From NCBI GenBank assembly GCA_947259875.1, contig CAMYNX010000010.1, forward strand, positions 1 through 52,754: a stretch of 52,754 nt of DNA, in the 5' to 3' direction. A model generated the notes under the pieces. That model was not told the DNA's origin and ran no database searches. It saw nothing but the letters and a program-made list of their open reading frames with translations. This document shows, in pieces, positions 32,078 to 40,916 of this stretch (positions are counted from its first letter, which is position 1; the number at the start of each line of letters is the position of its first letter). The DNA comes from an uncultured Gammaproteobacteria bacterium (GTDB lineage Bacteria > Pseudomonadota > Gammaproteobacteria > Arenicellales > JAANXG01). A program made the translations under genes and the position numbers.

Positions 32078-33535
32078 ATGCTTTCACATACAGCGGTTTT
32101 TACACGGCTGGTTCGCGATCACATGGGGCCGGCACCGGTAACGGTACCGGTGGGCACGGCCTGTGAAGATGCGGTGCGCCGCATGCGTGACGCGAAGGCG
32201 GACAGCATCGTCGTTGTCGATGGGGACGGTACCCCGGTGGCGATCGTTACCGAACAGGATGTTGTTCGGCGGTTGACGTTTCGTATTCCGGGCGACACTC
32301 CCGTGGATCAAGTCATGACCGCGCCACTGCAGACTATCCGCGACGACGAGCTTCTGTTTCATGCAATTGCCCAGATGCGGCGTGGACGCCTGCGGCACAT
32401 GCCGGTGGTGGACGCACATGGCGGGGTCGTCGGGGGACTGCAGCTCCACCACGCCTTGGCGATGGCCGCGCAACAAATGGTCAGTCAGATTGACATCCTG
32501 ACCCACTCGAAGACTGTTGAGGGGATGAAGCATACCAAGCAGGCGCAAGTGGAAGTCGCCAAACAGCTCTGTCATGACGCGGTGCCGGCACCGGAAGTGC
32601 AAGCACTAATATCACGGATCAATATCGATCTGTACCGGCGCATAGTCGATCTATGCCTGCGCCAAATGGCAGAAGACGGTTGGGGTGAGCCGCCGGTGGA
32701 TTTCGAAGTCATCGTTATGGGTTCCGGAGGCCGCGGCGAAAGTTTCCTGTATCCGGATCAGGACAACGGCTTTATCTTAGAGGACTATCCCGATGATCAA
32801 CACAAGAACATCGATCCTTGGTTTATAGAGCTTGCAGAACGCATGACCGAAGCCCTGGATCAGGTTGGGTTCGACTACTGTCGCGGTAATGTGATGGCGA
32901 CCAACCCATTGTGGCGAAAAACAATATCGCAATGGCGTGACCAGATCCGTCGTTGGGTGGGCAAGGGTGCCGGCACGGTATTGCGGCTCGCAGACATTTT
33001 TTTCGACTTTGTCCCGGCGCACGGGAAGGGCACCTTAACCGCCCAGCTTCGCACGTTCGTGACCGACGCCGCGCGTCGCCCGTTCTTTTTACGTGAGATG
33101 TACAAGCAAAACGAAGGGCACGAAGTTGCACTCGGTCCGTTTAACCGCTTGTTGATCGACAAGTTAGACGGCCCCAATAAAGGGAAGCTGAATCTGAAAA
33201 TGACCGGCACCTTACCGTTGGTGGGAGCGGTGCGAATTGCCGCATTATTCAATGGTGTTGCGGTAACTTCAACTTTGGGACGTGTTGCCGAGCTGTACGA
33301 ACAAGGGGCGCTGTCTTCCGATGAGCAGGACTATCTTTCCGGCGCGTTCAGACATATCACTAACTTACTGTTTCGTCAGCAGTTACGGGACTATGAGACC
33401 GGAGTAAAAGTCGGTAACCACGTGGCGGTGGACGCGTTATCGAAACGTGAACGAGACATGCTGATAGACGGTTTCAGGGCCATCAAGGAATACCGCAACC
33501 GGTTGCGCACCGCGCTGACCGGCAATGTTTTTTAA
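32078..33535 (+). CDS. CBS-pair and DUF294 putative nucleotidyltransferase
   Basis: 485 residues. Two CBS domains (about 10-65 and 75-130: DSIVVVDGDGTPVAIVTEQD, LRHMPVVDAHGGVVGGL) would bind an adenine nucleotide. They are followed by a DUF294 nucleotidyltransferase-like domain with GSGGRGES near 215-222 and DQDNGF, the GlnD-like active-site pattern, and a helical DUF294 C-terminal domain to the end. The natural target is unknown. In several gammaproteobacteria such a gene neighbours a DnaQ-like exonuclease gene and an acetate-related transporter-kinase; here those lie 700 bases downstream, which supports a shared pathway (inference). Confidence 0.92.
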   Translation: MLSHTAVFTRLVRDHMGPAPVTVPVGTACEDAVRRMRDAKADSIVVVDGDGTPVAIVTEQDVVRRLTFRIPGDTPVDQVMTAPLQTIRDDELLFHAIAQMRRGRLRHMPVVDAHGGVVGGLQLHHALAMAAQQMVSQIDILTHSKTVEGMKHTKQAQVEVAKQLCHDAVPAPEVQALISRINIDLYRRIVDLCLRQMAEDGWGEPPVDFEVIVMGSGGRGESFLYPDQDNGFILEDYPDDQHKNIDPWFIELAERMTEALDQVGFDYCRGNVMATNPLWRKTISQWRDQIRRWVGKGAGTVLRLADIFFDFVPAHGKGTLTAQLRTFVTDAARRPFFLREMYKQNEGHEVALGPFNRLLIDKLDGPNKGKLNLKMTGTLPLVGAVRIAALFNGVAVTSTLGRVAELYEQGALSSDEQDYLSGAFRHITNLLFRQQLRDYETGVKVGNHVAVDALSKRERDMLIDGFRAIKEYRNRLRTALTGNVF

Positions 33536-33818
33536 CCGCCTGGCAACAACCAATGTCAGCATTTCATGTGCGTCTCTATGCTTGGATCACGGGCCGCAAA
33601 TACTGTCAAAGACGCGCGCGAATCGTGACTTAAGTAGCAAAACCGTGACCCCAAGCAGGTCCACACCCTCTAGCCGATAACCAAATATCATCAAACATCC
33701 TGTTTTGCCCGGGCCTCGCGGGCCGTATACTTAGACCTTGGCGGCACGGCCGCCCGCTGAACAAACCCCGGTGCAAGCCGGATTCGTCACTTAAGCATTT
33801 GACCTAAGGAGAACGGCA

Positions 33819-34034
33819 ATGTCCGAACACTTCAGAGATTACCTTATAGCGCTAGCCGATGATCCCAGCTTGCTTGCGCGATACAAAGCCGACCCAAAGG
33901 ACACCCTTCGGGATGCGGCAATTAGCAACGAAGAACGGCACGCCCTGTTGAGTGGTGATGTAGACCAAATCAAGGCCTTCTTGCAGGGGCAAGACGTGCC
34001 GGAACGAGTAATCGAGCTGATTGCAAAACTTTAG
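33819..34034 (+). CDS. Small protein, possibly LigA-superfamily-like
   Basis: 71 residues with a strong ribosome binding site (AAGGAG, 8 bases before the ATG), so it is very likely real. It is all-helical and acidic: FRDYLIALADDPSLLARYKA, DPKDTLRDAAISNEERHALL, then SGDVDQIKAFLQG. The pattern of a DP, an acidic helix, SxEERxALLSGD is like small LigA-superfamily (dioxygenase small subunit) domains, which also occur alone in unrelated contexts. I would not assign a function. It has gaps of 283 and 202 bases on either side and is probably transcribed alone. Confidence 0.8.
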   Translation: MSEHFRDYLIALADDPSLLARYKADPKDTLRDAAISNEERHALLSGDVDQIKAFLQGQDVPERVIELIAKL

Positions 34035-34152
34035 ACTGCCACTGCAACCCATTCCGTCACCGCACTGGCAGCGAAGGACGCTGGCGCTAACACTATATCG
34101 GTCTTTTATTTGGGAGGGTGGCTAAGCGTGGGATAATCAAGTCGGGAGTCGC

Positions 34153-34179
34153 CGCGAGTGTATTCGTTAACCACTCGCG
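34153..34179. repeat. Inverted repeat upstream of the response-regulator operon
   Basis: CGCGAGTG and CACTCGCG, an 8-bp perfect inverted repeat around an 11-base spacer (TATTCGTTAAC), ending 57 bases before the receiver gene ATG. It could be an operator or a hairpin; no T-run follows. Confidence 0.45.
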
Positions 34180-34236
34180 AGTCTGGCTGGCTGCAACGTC
34201 AGGTGTCTCCGTGACCCGTAGACCCAGTTTTTGATT

Positions 34237-34623
34237 ATGTCTGAAGCCATAGGAAGAACGGTGCTGATCGTTGACGATGAGCCCAATATCGTTTTGTCGT
34301 TGGAGTTCCTGATGAAGAAGGCAGGATATTCGGTGGCAACCGCGGCCGATGGTGAAGATGCGCTGGAGCAGATCAAGCACGCCATACCCGATTTGGTGCT
34401 CCTCGACATCAACATTCCCAAGGGCAACGGTTACGAAGTTTGTCAAGCGATTCGCGCCAACCCTGACTGCAAAGAGGTACGGGTAGTGATGTTAACTGCC
34501 AAGGGCCGTGATATAGAGCGTGAGAAAGGGCTCGCGGTGGGAGCAGATGATTACATCACTAAGCCTTTTTCGACCCAAGAGGTGGTTGACCTAGTTCACC
34601 GTTTGCTCCGGCCCGACGCTTAA
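34237..34623 (+). CDS. Single-domain response regulator (CheY-like receiver)
   Basis: 128 residues from ATG 34237 (a TTG two codons earlier is less likely). It is a lone receiver with all key residues: acidic Asp13 and Asp14 (IVDDEPN), phospho-acceptor Asp57 (VLLDINIP), Thr87 (VMLTAKG) and Lys109 (YITKPF). There is no output domain. It is the first gene of a tight operon; the stop is 5 bases before the pseudokinase-exonuclease gene. Its phospho-donor is probably the active histidine kinase three genes on, since the adjacent fusion lacks the phospho-acceptor His (inference). Confidence 0.95.
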   Translation: MSEAIGRTVLIVDDEPNIVLSLEFLMKKAGYSVATAADGEDALEQIKHAIPDLVLLDINIPKGNGYEVCQAIRANPDCKEVRVVMLTAKGRDIEREKGLAVGADDYITKPFSTQEVVDLVHRLLRPDA

Positions 34624-34628
34624 GTCAG

Positions 34629-36731
34629 ATGACTGCACGCAGCAAGTTCTGGTTGCTGCTGGCCACACTCCTGGGCGTGCAACTAATCGTCTTGGTTTGG
34701 GGAGCCTGGTGGCTTGGAAGCCGACCGCAACAAAACATAGCAGCCACAGAAGTTTTTGTTGTGCTTGCCGGGCTCGGCATGGTGCTCGCCACCGCCTTGG
34801 TGGGCGCTTGGTTATTCCTGGATCATTCGTTGCTGCAGACATTGCGGGTACTGCGTCGTGGTGTGGGCATCATTACCCAAACCAACCCACAACACGAGCT
34901 GGAGATCCGCAGCCCCCACTTACTCGATGATCTCCCGGATGCCGTCCATCAGCTGGGTCTGGAGCTAGACCAAGTCAGGACAGAGGTCGCTCAGGCGCTG
35001 ATAAGCGGAGCCAAGCATGCCGAGGAGCAAAAATCTCGCTTGGAGGCGGTGCTGTGTGAGCTCACCGAGGGAGTCCTTGTATGCGACGCACGATGCCGCA
35101 TCATGTTGTACAACCCGGCTGCACAACGCATCCTTCGTAATCATGCGGCGCTGGGATTGGGCCGATCGCTACATGATGTGCTTACTCGCGAGCCGGTGGA
35201 GCACAGCCTTGAAGTGTTGTCGCGGGCCATGGATCAGAACCGGGATGCGAACGAGCCGGAAACCGAGTTCGTCTGTGCCACCGTTGACCAAGAGATATTG
35301 CTGCGCTGCCGGCTGCGTTTGCTGTCAGCGGATTTGGGAATTGAATCGGGTTTCGTCGTCGCCTTCGATGACGTCACCCGCCAAGTTCAGGCCATAGGGC
35401 AGCGCGATGATCTGCTGCGGAAAGTGCTGGAACAGAACCGGGGCTCATTGGCGAATATCCGCGCGGCGGCAGAAAACCTAGTGGCGCATCCGAATATGAA
35501 TGTTGAGACACGCGCCCGGTTTGAGCAAATCATTGCGTATGAAAGCGCGCGACTGAGCGAGCAACTGGATCAAGCCGGGGAGCGTACCCGAGCGCTGGTT
35601 GGAAACGAATGGCTAACGGGCGATTTGTACTCGGCGGATCTGTTAGGCGCCGTGGTACACCGGTTCAAGCGAGACGGTGATATAACGGTGGTAATGACAG
35701 GAGCGCCGTTGTGGCTGCACGGCGACAGTCATTCGCTCATGCTTCTGCTCGAACAATTGATACGTCGAATCCAGACAGTCAGCAACGTGCGGGAGTTTGA
35801 CGTGAACGTGCTGATGGGAGATCGCGGTGTCTATATCGATATCGTGTGGGAGGGCGAGCCTATCAGCGAGTCTGTACTCGCTAAGTGGTCGTCTGAACCG
35901 TTAATGCATGCGGTGGGCGCATTAACGGTCAGTGATGTGATCGACAGGCATGGTGGTCAAATCTGGAGTCAGCGCGCGCGTCGCCGCAACTACTCTCTGG
36001 TACGCGTGCCGGTGCCGGTATCAAGCAAACAATGGGAGCTTCCTCGGGAAAAACTGCCGCCGCGACCGGAGTTTTATGATTTCAGCCTGGCAGGCGAACC
36101 GTCGGACTTAGGGACGCTCGCCGAGCAACCGCTGGACCGTCTCAATTATGTGGTGTTCGACACCGAAACCACGGGCTTGAAACCGTCTGCCGGGGACGAG
36201 ATCGTGTCGATTGCCGGAGTTCGCATCGTCAGGAACCGGATCTTGACATCCGAGACGTTTGAACGGCTGGTGAACCCTAAACGAAACATACCTAAACGCT
36301 CCATCCGTTTCCACGGTATCACCGACGACATGGTCAAAGACAAACCGCCGATCGAAGTTGCCATACCGCAGTTTAAGGAGTTCGTTGGTGATGCCATTTT
36401 AGTGGCACACAATGGAGCGTTTGACATGAAATTTATCCAACTCAAGGAAGCAGAGACCGGATGCCGATTCGATAACCCGATGCTAGATACTTTGTTGCTG
36501 TCGGTGTTTCTGCATGATCACGTGGAAGACCATACCTTGGATGGAATCGCCAATCGACTCGGGGTAGAGATATCCGGCCGCCACACCGCGTTAGGTGATG
36601 CGCTGGTGACCGCAGAAATCTTTCTGCGCCTCTTGGACGTACTGATTGAGCACGGCGTGACTCGCCTGAGCGAGGCACTGGAAGCGTCTGAGCGGGTGGT
36701 CACAATTCGAACCGAACAAGCCCGCTTTTAG
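34629..36731 (+). CDS. Pseudo-histidine kinase fused to a DnaQ-type 3'-5' exonuclease
   Basis: 700 residues. Two membrane helices (FWLLLATLLGVQLIVLVWGA, VFVVLAGLGMVLATALVGAW) are followed by a HAMP-like linker and a PAS domain (about 135-255). A HisKA-like helix follows at 262-284, in which the acceptor His is replaced by Glu268 (LEQNRGSLANIRA), then a degenerate HATPase region (330-465) without the N-box Asn or the DxGxG loop. The C-terminus (505-670) is an intact DEDDh exonuclease: Asp511/Glu513 (DTETTGL), Asp599 (AHNGAFD), His652/Asp657 (RHTALGDA). The sensor half has thus probably lost kinase activity while the nuclease appears active. It is tightly packed between a receiver gene and a small membrane protein gene. 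Confidence 0.92.
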   Translation: MTARSKFWLLLATLLGVQLIVLVWGAWWLGSRPQQNIAATEVFVVLAGLGMVLATALVGAWLFLDHSLLQTLRVLRRGVGIITQTNPQHELEIRSPHLLDDLPDAVHQLGLELDQVRTEVAQALISGAKHAEEQKSRLEAVLCELTEGVLVCDARCRIMLYNPAAQRILRNHAALGLGRSLHDVLTREPVEHSLEVLSRAMDQNRDANEPETEFVCATVDQEILLRCRLRLLSADLGIESGFVVAFDDVTRQVQAIGQRDDLLRKVLEQNRGSLANIRAAAENLVAHPNMNVETRARFEQIIAYESARLSEQLDQAGERTRALVGNEWLTGDLYSADLLGAVVHRFKRDGDITVVMTGAPLWLHGDSHSLMLLLEQLIRRIQTVSNVREFDVNVLMGDRGVYIDIVWEGEPISESVLAKWSSEPLMHAVGALTVSDVIDRHGGQIWSQRARRRNYSLVRVPVPVSSKQWELPREKLPPRPEFYDFSLAGEPSDLGTLAEQPLDRLNYVVFDTETTGLKPSAGDEIVSIAGVRIVRNRILTSETFERLVNPKRNIPKRSIRFHGITDDMVKDKPPIEVAIPQFKEFVGDAILVAHNGAFDMKFIQLKEAETGCRFDNPMLDTLLLSVFLHDHVEDHTLDGIANRLGVEISGRHTALGDALVTAEIFLRLLDVLIEHGVTRLSEALEASERVVTIRTEQARF

Positions 36732-36734
36732 ACG

Positions 36735-36971
36735 ATGCGCAACGGAGGACGACAGACTGACCGCATCATCACGCTGGTGATAGTGGCCGCGCTTGCTTTC
36801 AACTACCCGTTGCTGAGTCTGTTCGGATCGTCAACCCTGATCTTGGGTATACCGGTTTTATATCTGTACTTATTCGTAGCGTGGGCTGTGCTCATCGGTC
36901 TAATGCGTGCGGTAATGATAAACCCGGGACCGAAACGCCGAAAACGCGATCTATCTCAGCGGCGACAATAA
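36735..36971 (+). CDS. Small two-helix membrane protein
   Basis: 78 residues with two hydrophobic segments (IITLVIVAALAFNYPLLSLF and ILGIPVLYLYLFVAWAVLIG) and a basic tail (KRRKRDLSQRR). It lies 3 bases after the exonuclease stop and 3 bases before the transporter-kinase start, so it is translated with them. Position and size resemble the small subunits (DUF4212/DUF485-like) that precede SLC5-type transporters and may help their assembly. I do not recognise the sequence beyond this. Confidence 0.85.
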   Translation: MRNGGRQTDRIITLVIVAALAFNYPLLSLFGSSTLILGIPVLYLYLFVAWAVLIGLMRAVMINPGPKRRKRDLSQRRQ

Positions 36972-36974
36972 GCG

Positions 36975-39740
36975 ATGCTAAAAGAATGGGTGATTCTGGC
37001 AGTGTCCTTGGGTTACCTCGCCCTGTTGTTCGGGGTTGCCTATTATGGTGACAAGCGCGCCGACATGGGGCGCTCTATCATCAGTAATCCGTACATCTAC
37101 ACCCTGTCAATAGCGGTTTATTGCACGGCTTGGACGTTTTACGGAAGTGTCGGGCGAGCCGCGAGCACCGGCGTTGGTTTCCTTCCTATTTACCTCGGAC
37201 CCACGCTCATGGTCGCCATGTGGTGGATTGTGTTGCGCAAGATTATACGTATCGCCAAGGTGCATCGCATCACGTCAATCGCTGATTTCATCGGTTCTCG
37301 TTATGGCAAAAGCGCCCTACTTGGCGGGCTGGTGTCGATTATTGCGGTGGTCGGCATCATGCCCTATATCTCGTTGCAGCTGAAGGCGGTGTCCACCAGT
37401 TTCAACGTCGTGCGACGTTATCCCGATCTGCCGGTACTTGAGCACACGACCGCGACGCCGTTGTGGAGCGACACCGCGCTTTACGTGGCATTGGTGATGG
37501 CGGTGTTCACAATACTGTTTGGGACTCGGCACATCGACGTGGCAGAACGTCATGAAGGCATGGTCGCCGCGATCGCTTTTGAATCCCTGGTAAAGCTATT
37601 GGCCTTTTTGTCGGTGGGAATATTCGTGACCTTTGGGGTTTTCGAGGGCCCCGGAGATCTGTTTGCGCGCGCTGCGGCTGATCCCGAGTTGGCCCGCTTG
37701 ATGAGCCTGGAAGGTGCTCCTGGTGGCGCCACCAGCTGGTTTTTGCTCACGTTTTTGTCGATGTTTGCCATCCTGTTCCTGCCCCGCCAGTTCCAGGTGG
37801 CGGTGATCGAGAACGTCAACGAAGAACATATCCGCAAAGCTGTTTGGTTGTTTCCGTTGTATCTGTTCGTTATCAACTTATTCGTGCTGCCAATCGCGTT
37901 TGGTGGTCTGCTGCACTTTCCGAACGGCGAAGTCGATCCCGATACGTTCGTGTTAACGATACCGATGGCCGAGCATCAAGAGGCGCTGGCGCTATTCGTA
38001 ATTCTAGGCGGATTGTCGGCGGCGACCGGCATGGTTATCGTCGCATTATCGACCATGGTGTGCAACGACGTGGTGATGCCGGTGTTGTTGCGTCTAAAGG
38101 CCCTGGGCCTCACGCAGCGGAGAGATCTGGGTGGCCTGTTGCTTGGAATTCGCCGCAGCGCGATTGTCGGGATTCTATTGCTCGGGTTCGTGTACTTTCG
38201 CCTCATCGGCGAGTCCTATGCCTTGGTCACCATCGGGCTGGTGTCGTTTGTGGCAGCGGCACAGTTCGCGCCGCCGATCCTGTTCGGGATCTACTGGCAG
38301 GGAGCGAGCCGCGCCGGCGCGCTTGTCGGCCTGACTGCCGGTTTCTGTGTATGGATCTACACGCTCATGTTGCCCGCCTTTGCCAAGTCCGGCTGGCTGT
38401 CCACGGTGTTTATCGAACACGGTCTATTCGGGCTGGAAATTTTAAAACCGTACCAACTGTTTGGACTGGAAGGCCTAGATACGATTTCCCACGCGGTGTT
38501 TTGGAGCCTGTTGTTTAACGCCGGTGGTTTGGTCGGGGTATCGTTGTTCTCGCGCCAGAGCCCCATAGAGAGGATGCAGGCGGCGTTCTTCGTCGATGTC
38601 TTTCGCCAGGCAATTCCCAGAGGCGAGACGTATTTTTGGCGTGGCGCGGCTACAGTGTCCGAGCTTTTCGACTTGTGCGCCAGGTTCCTCGGCCTATCCA
38701 GGGCAACCGAAATTTTTACCGGGTACGCGCGCGAGCAGGGGGTCAAGCTGGAAGACGAACTTCAAGCTGGTCCCCGGCTGGTAAATCTAGTGGAGCGCCA
38801 CTTGGCGGGGGTTATTGGTTCAGCCTCCGCGCGGGTCATGGTGTCGTCGACGGTGAAGGGCGAAGCGCTGAGTTTAGACGATGTCATGCAAATCTTGGAC
38901 GAGACTTCACAAATGGTTGAATACAGTCACCAACTGGAGCAGAAGTCGGTTGAGTTAGAGGCGGCCACAAAAGAGTTACGCGCCGCCAACGAACGTCTGC
39001 ACGAGTTGGATCGCTTGAAGGATGAGTTCGTGTTCACAATCAGTCACGAGCTTCGTACCCCACTGACATCAATCCGGGCGTTCTCGGAAATACTTCATGA
39101 TAATCCGAACCTGGACGTCAAGAAACGAGAAGAGTTTTTGGCGACTATGGTGAAGGAGACCGAGCGCTTGACGCGACTGGTCAACGAGTTATTAGACCTA
39201 GCGCGGATCGAAGCGGGCCGCATGGACTGGCGTATGGAGCAGCTGGACTTGCGCGAGTTGGTTCGAGACGCGGGGGCCGCTGTCGGACAATTATTCGAGG
39301 AGCGGAGAATTGCCCTGACCCAGGACTTCCCTAACCGGCCAATGATACTGGAGGGTGATCACGATCGGCTGATGCGGGTGTTGATCAACCTATTGTCCAA
39401 CGCCAACAAGTTTTGCCGGCCAAATACCGGACGTGTCGTGGTGCGGTTATCTGAGATGGCGCAACAGGGTTATCGATGCGAGGTCATCGACAATGGTCCT
39501 GGTATTCCAAGCGAACAATTGGAGCGGGTGTTTGAGCGCTTCCACCAAGTCAGCGATCCAGACAAAGGCAGACCCAAGGGTTCCGGCCTCGGGCTCACTA
39601 TTTGCCAACGCATCATCGAACACCATGGGGGACGAATTTGGGCGAGCAGCGTCATCGGAGAGGGAACCACAATGGCGTTCGAGCTTCCACGCGTGGCGGT
39701 CACGCTTAGCAACCAGACACAGCCTGAACAGGTCAGATAG
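36975..39740 (+). CDS. Sodium/solute symporter-like sensor histidine kinase (CrbS/CbrA type)
   Basis: 921 residues. The N-terminal part (to about 560) is an SLC5-type transporter with some 13 hydrophobic helices (SIAVYCTAWTFYGSVGRAAS, IYLGPTLMVAMWW, ITSIADFIGSRYGKS). A linker and coiled coil follow. The kinase is complete: acceptor His691 in ISHELRTPLTSIRAF, N-box LLSNANKF, G1 DNGPGIP, F-box ERVFERFHQV, and G2 GSGLGLTICQ. There is no C-terminal receiver. Relatives CrbS and CbrA sense carbon supply, for example acetate metabolism, but the ligand here is unknown. It is the last gene of the operon and converges on srkA. Confidence 0.95.
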   Translation: MLKEWVILAVSLGYLALLFGVAYYGDKRADMGRSIISNPYIYTLSIAVYCTAWTFYGSVGRAASTGVGFLPIYLGPTLMVAMWWIVLRKIIRIAKVHRITSIADFIGSRYGKSALLGGLVSIIAVVGIMPYISLQLKAVSTSFNVVRRYPDLPVLEHTTATPLWSDTALYVALVMAVFTILFGTRHIDVAERHEGMVAAIAFESLVKLLAFLSVGIFVTFGVFEGPGDLFARAAADPELARLMSLEGAPGGATSWFLLTFLSMFAILFLPRQFQVAVIENVNEEHIRKAVWLFPLYLFVINLFVLPIAFGGLLHFPNGEVDPDTFVLTIPMAEHQEALALFVILGGLSAATGMVIVALSTMVCNDVVMPVLLRLKALGLTQRRDLGGLLLGIRRSAIVGILLLGFVYFRLIGESYALVTIGLVSFVAAAQFAPPILFGIYWQGASRAGALVGLTAGFCVWIYTLMLPAFAKSGWLSTVFIEHGLFGLEILKPYQLFGLEGLDTISHAVFWSLLFNAGGLVGVSLFSRQSPIERMQAAFFVDVFRQAIPRGETYFWRGAATVSELFDLCARFLGLSRATEIFTGYAREQGVKLEDELQAGPRLVNLVERHLAGVIGSASARVMVSSTVKGEALSLDDVMQILDETSQMVEYSHQLEQKSVELEAATKELRAANERLHELDRLKDEFVFTISHELRTPLTSIRAFSEILHDNPNLDVKKREEFLATMVKETERLTRLVNELLDLARIEAGRMDWRMEQLDLRELVRDAGAAVGQLFEERRIALTQDFPNRPMILEGDHDRLMRVLINLLSNANKFCRPNTGRVVVRLSEMAQQGYRCEVIDNGPGIPSEQLERVFERFHQVSDPDKGRPKGSGLGLTICQRIIEHHGGRIWASSVIGEGTTMAFELPRVAVTLSNQTQPEQVR

Positions 39741-39779
39741 GGAACTTATAGCTCGGCGGCACAAGCTCCCAATCGAGCG

Positions 39780-40802
39780 CTACGACCACTCTAACGGCGC
39801 CTCGTCCATCAACGCAGCCTGCTCGCGCAGCGAGAGGATATGATCCTCCCAGCACCGCTGGGTATTGAACCATGGGAATGCTCGCGGAAATGCCGGATCG
39901 TTCCAACGCTTCGCCAGCCACGCGTGATAGTGCAGGAGGCGCAGTGTGCGCAGCGCCTCGACCAAATGCAGCTGACGTGCGTCAAAGTCGTTGAATTGGG
40001 TATAACCGTCCAACAACTCATCTAAACGCGCAGTTTGGTAAGCACGATCGCCGGACAAGAACATCCACAGGTCTTGGATCGCGGGACCGGTTCTGGCGTC
40101 ATCCAGGTCAACGATGTGAGGCCCTTTTTCGCCCCACAATATGTTCCCGCTATGGCAGTCGCCATGTAAGCGCAGACTACCGACGTCCCCAGCACGGTCG
40201 AAACAATAACCAACGCGTTGTAAGACATCCTCGGCAATAGACCGATAGGGTGTTTCGAGCTCCGGCGGAAGGAATCCTTTCTCCAGCAGGTAACGGTAGG
40301 CGTGGGTACCGAAAGATTCGATCGTCAACGTCGGGCGGTGCGCGAACCCGCGCACCGCGCCGACCACGTGAATGCGTCCCAGAAAGCGGCCGAGCTGTTT
40401 CAGGTGTGCCGGGTTGTCCAGTTCCGGTGCACGGCCGCCATGCCGGGGAAACAGCGCAAAGCGGAACAAGCCCTGATAATGCAGCGTCTCGCCCGAATCC
40501 AACCGCCACGGCGGGACCACTGGGATTTCCGCCGCCGCCAACTCCCAGGCGAAGTCATGTTCTTCGTGGATCGCGGCATCCGTCCAGCGATGGGGGCGAT
40601 AGAATTTCGCGATCAGTGGCGGGGCGTCTTCCAGCCCCACTTGATACACGCGGTTTTCGTAGCTGTTGAGCGCTAATAATCGTCCGTCACAGTGGAAACC
40701 AACGCTCTCTACGGCGTCCAAGATCTGTTCCGGCCGCAAGCCTTGATAGGCGCGGGCCTCGCCGCTTTTATCGATAATTTCGTGTGTGGCCGACTCAGGC
40801 AT
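39780..40802 (-). CDS. srkA: Stress response kinase A-like (YihE/SrkA, RdoA)
   Basis: 340-residue APH-fold protein kinase. It contains ALNSYENRVYQVGLED and LIAKFYRPHRWT (nucleotide-binding Lys), RLHGDCHSGNILW with catalytic Asp and Asn, and HIVDLDDARTGPAIQDLWM with the metal-binding Asp. These are the SrkA family features; in E. coli the enzyme protects against stress-induced death and phosphorylates itself and other proteins on Ser/Thr. Cytoplasmic. It is monocistronic, between a convergent and a divergent neighbour. Confidence 0.94.
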   Translation of the reverse strand: MPESATHEIIDKSGEARAYQGLRPEQILDAVESVGFHCDGRLLALNSYENRVYQVGLEDAPPLIAKFYRPHRWTDAAIHEEHDFAWELAAAEIPVVPPWRLDSGETLHYQGLFRFALFPRHGGRAPELDNPAHLKQLGRFLGRIHVVGAVRGFAHRPTLTIESFGTHAYRYLLEKGFLPPELETPYRSIAEDVLQRVGYCFDRAGDVGSLRLHGDCHSGNILWGEKGPHIVDLDDARTGPAIQDLWMFLSGDRAYQTARLDELLDGYTQFNDFDARQLHLVEALRTLRLLHYHAWLAKRWNDPAFPRAFPWFNTQRCWEDHILSLREQAALMDEAPLEWS

Positions 40803-40916
40803 TAACCGACCTTAGCGCAGCCAAAAGAAAATTTGTAGCGATGATTTCTTGCCCCGACACCGCGTGAGCTATGATTGCCCGCCCCAATCAACTCCGAACC
40901 AAGCGTTATTTCAAAG

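Noticed and set aside
34237-36731. Receiver plus fusion protein as an ordinary two-component pair
   Set aside because: The fusion has Glu in place of the acceptor His and has lost the ATP-binding boxes, so it cannot phosphorylate the receiver by the normal route.
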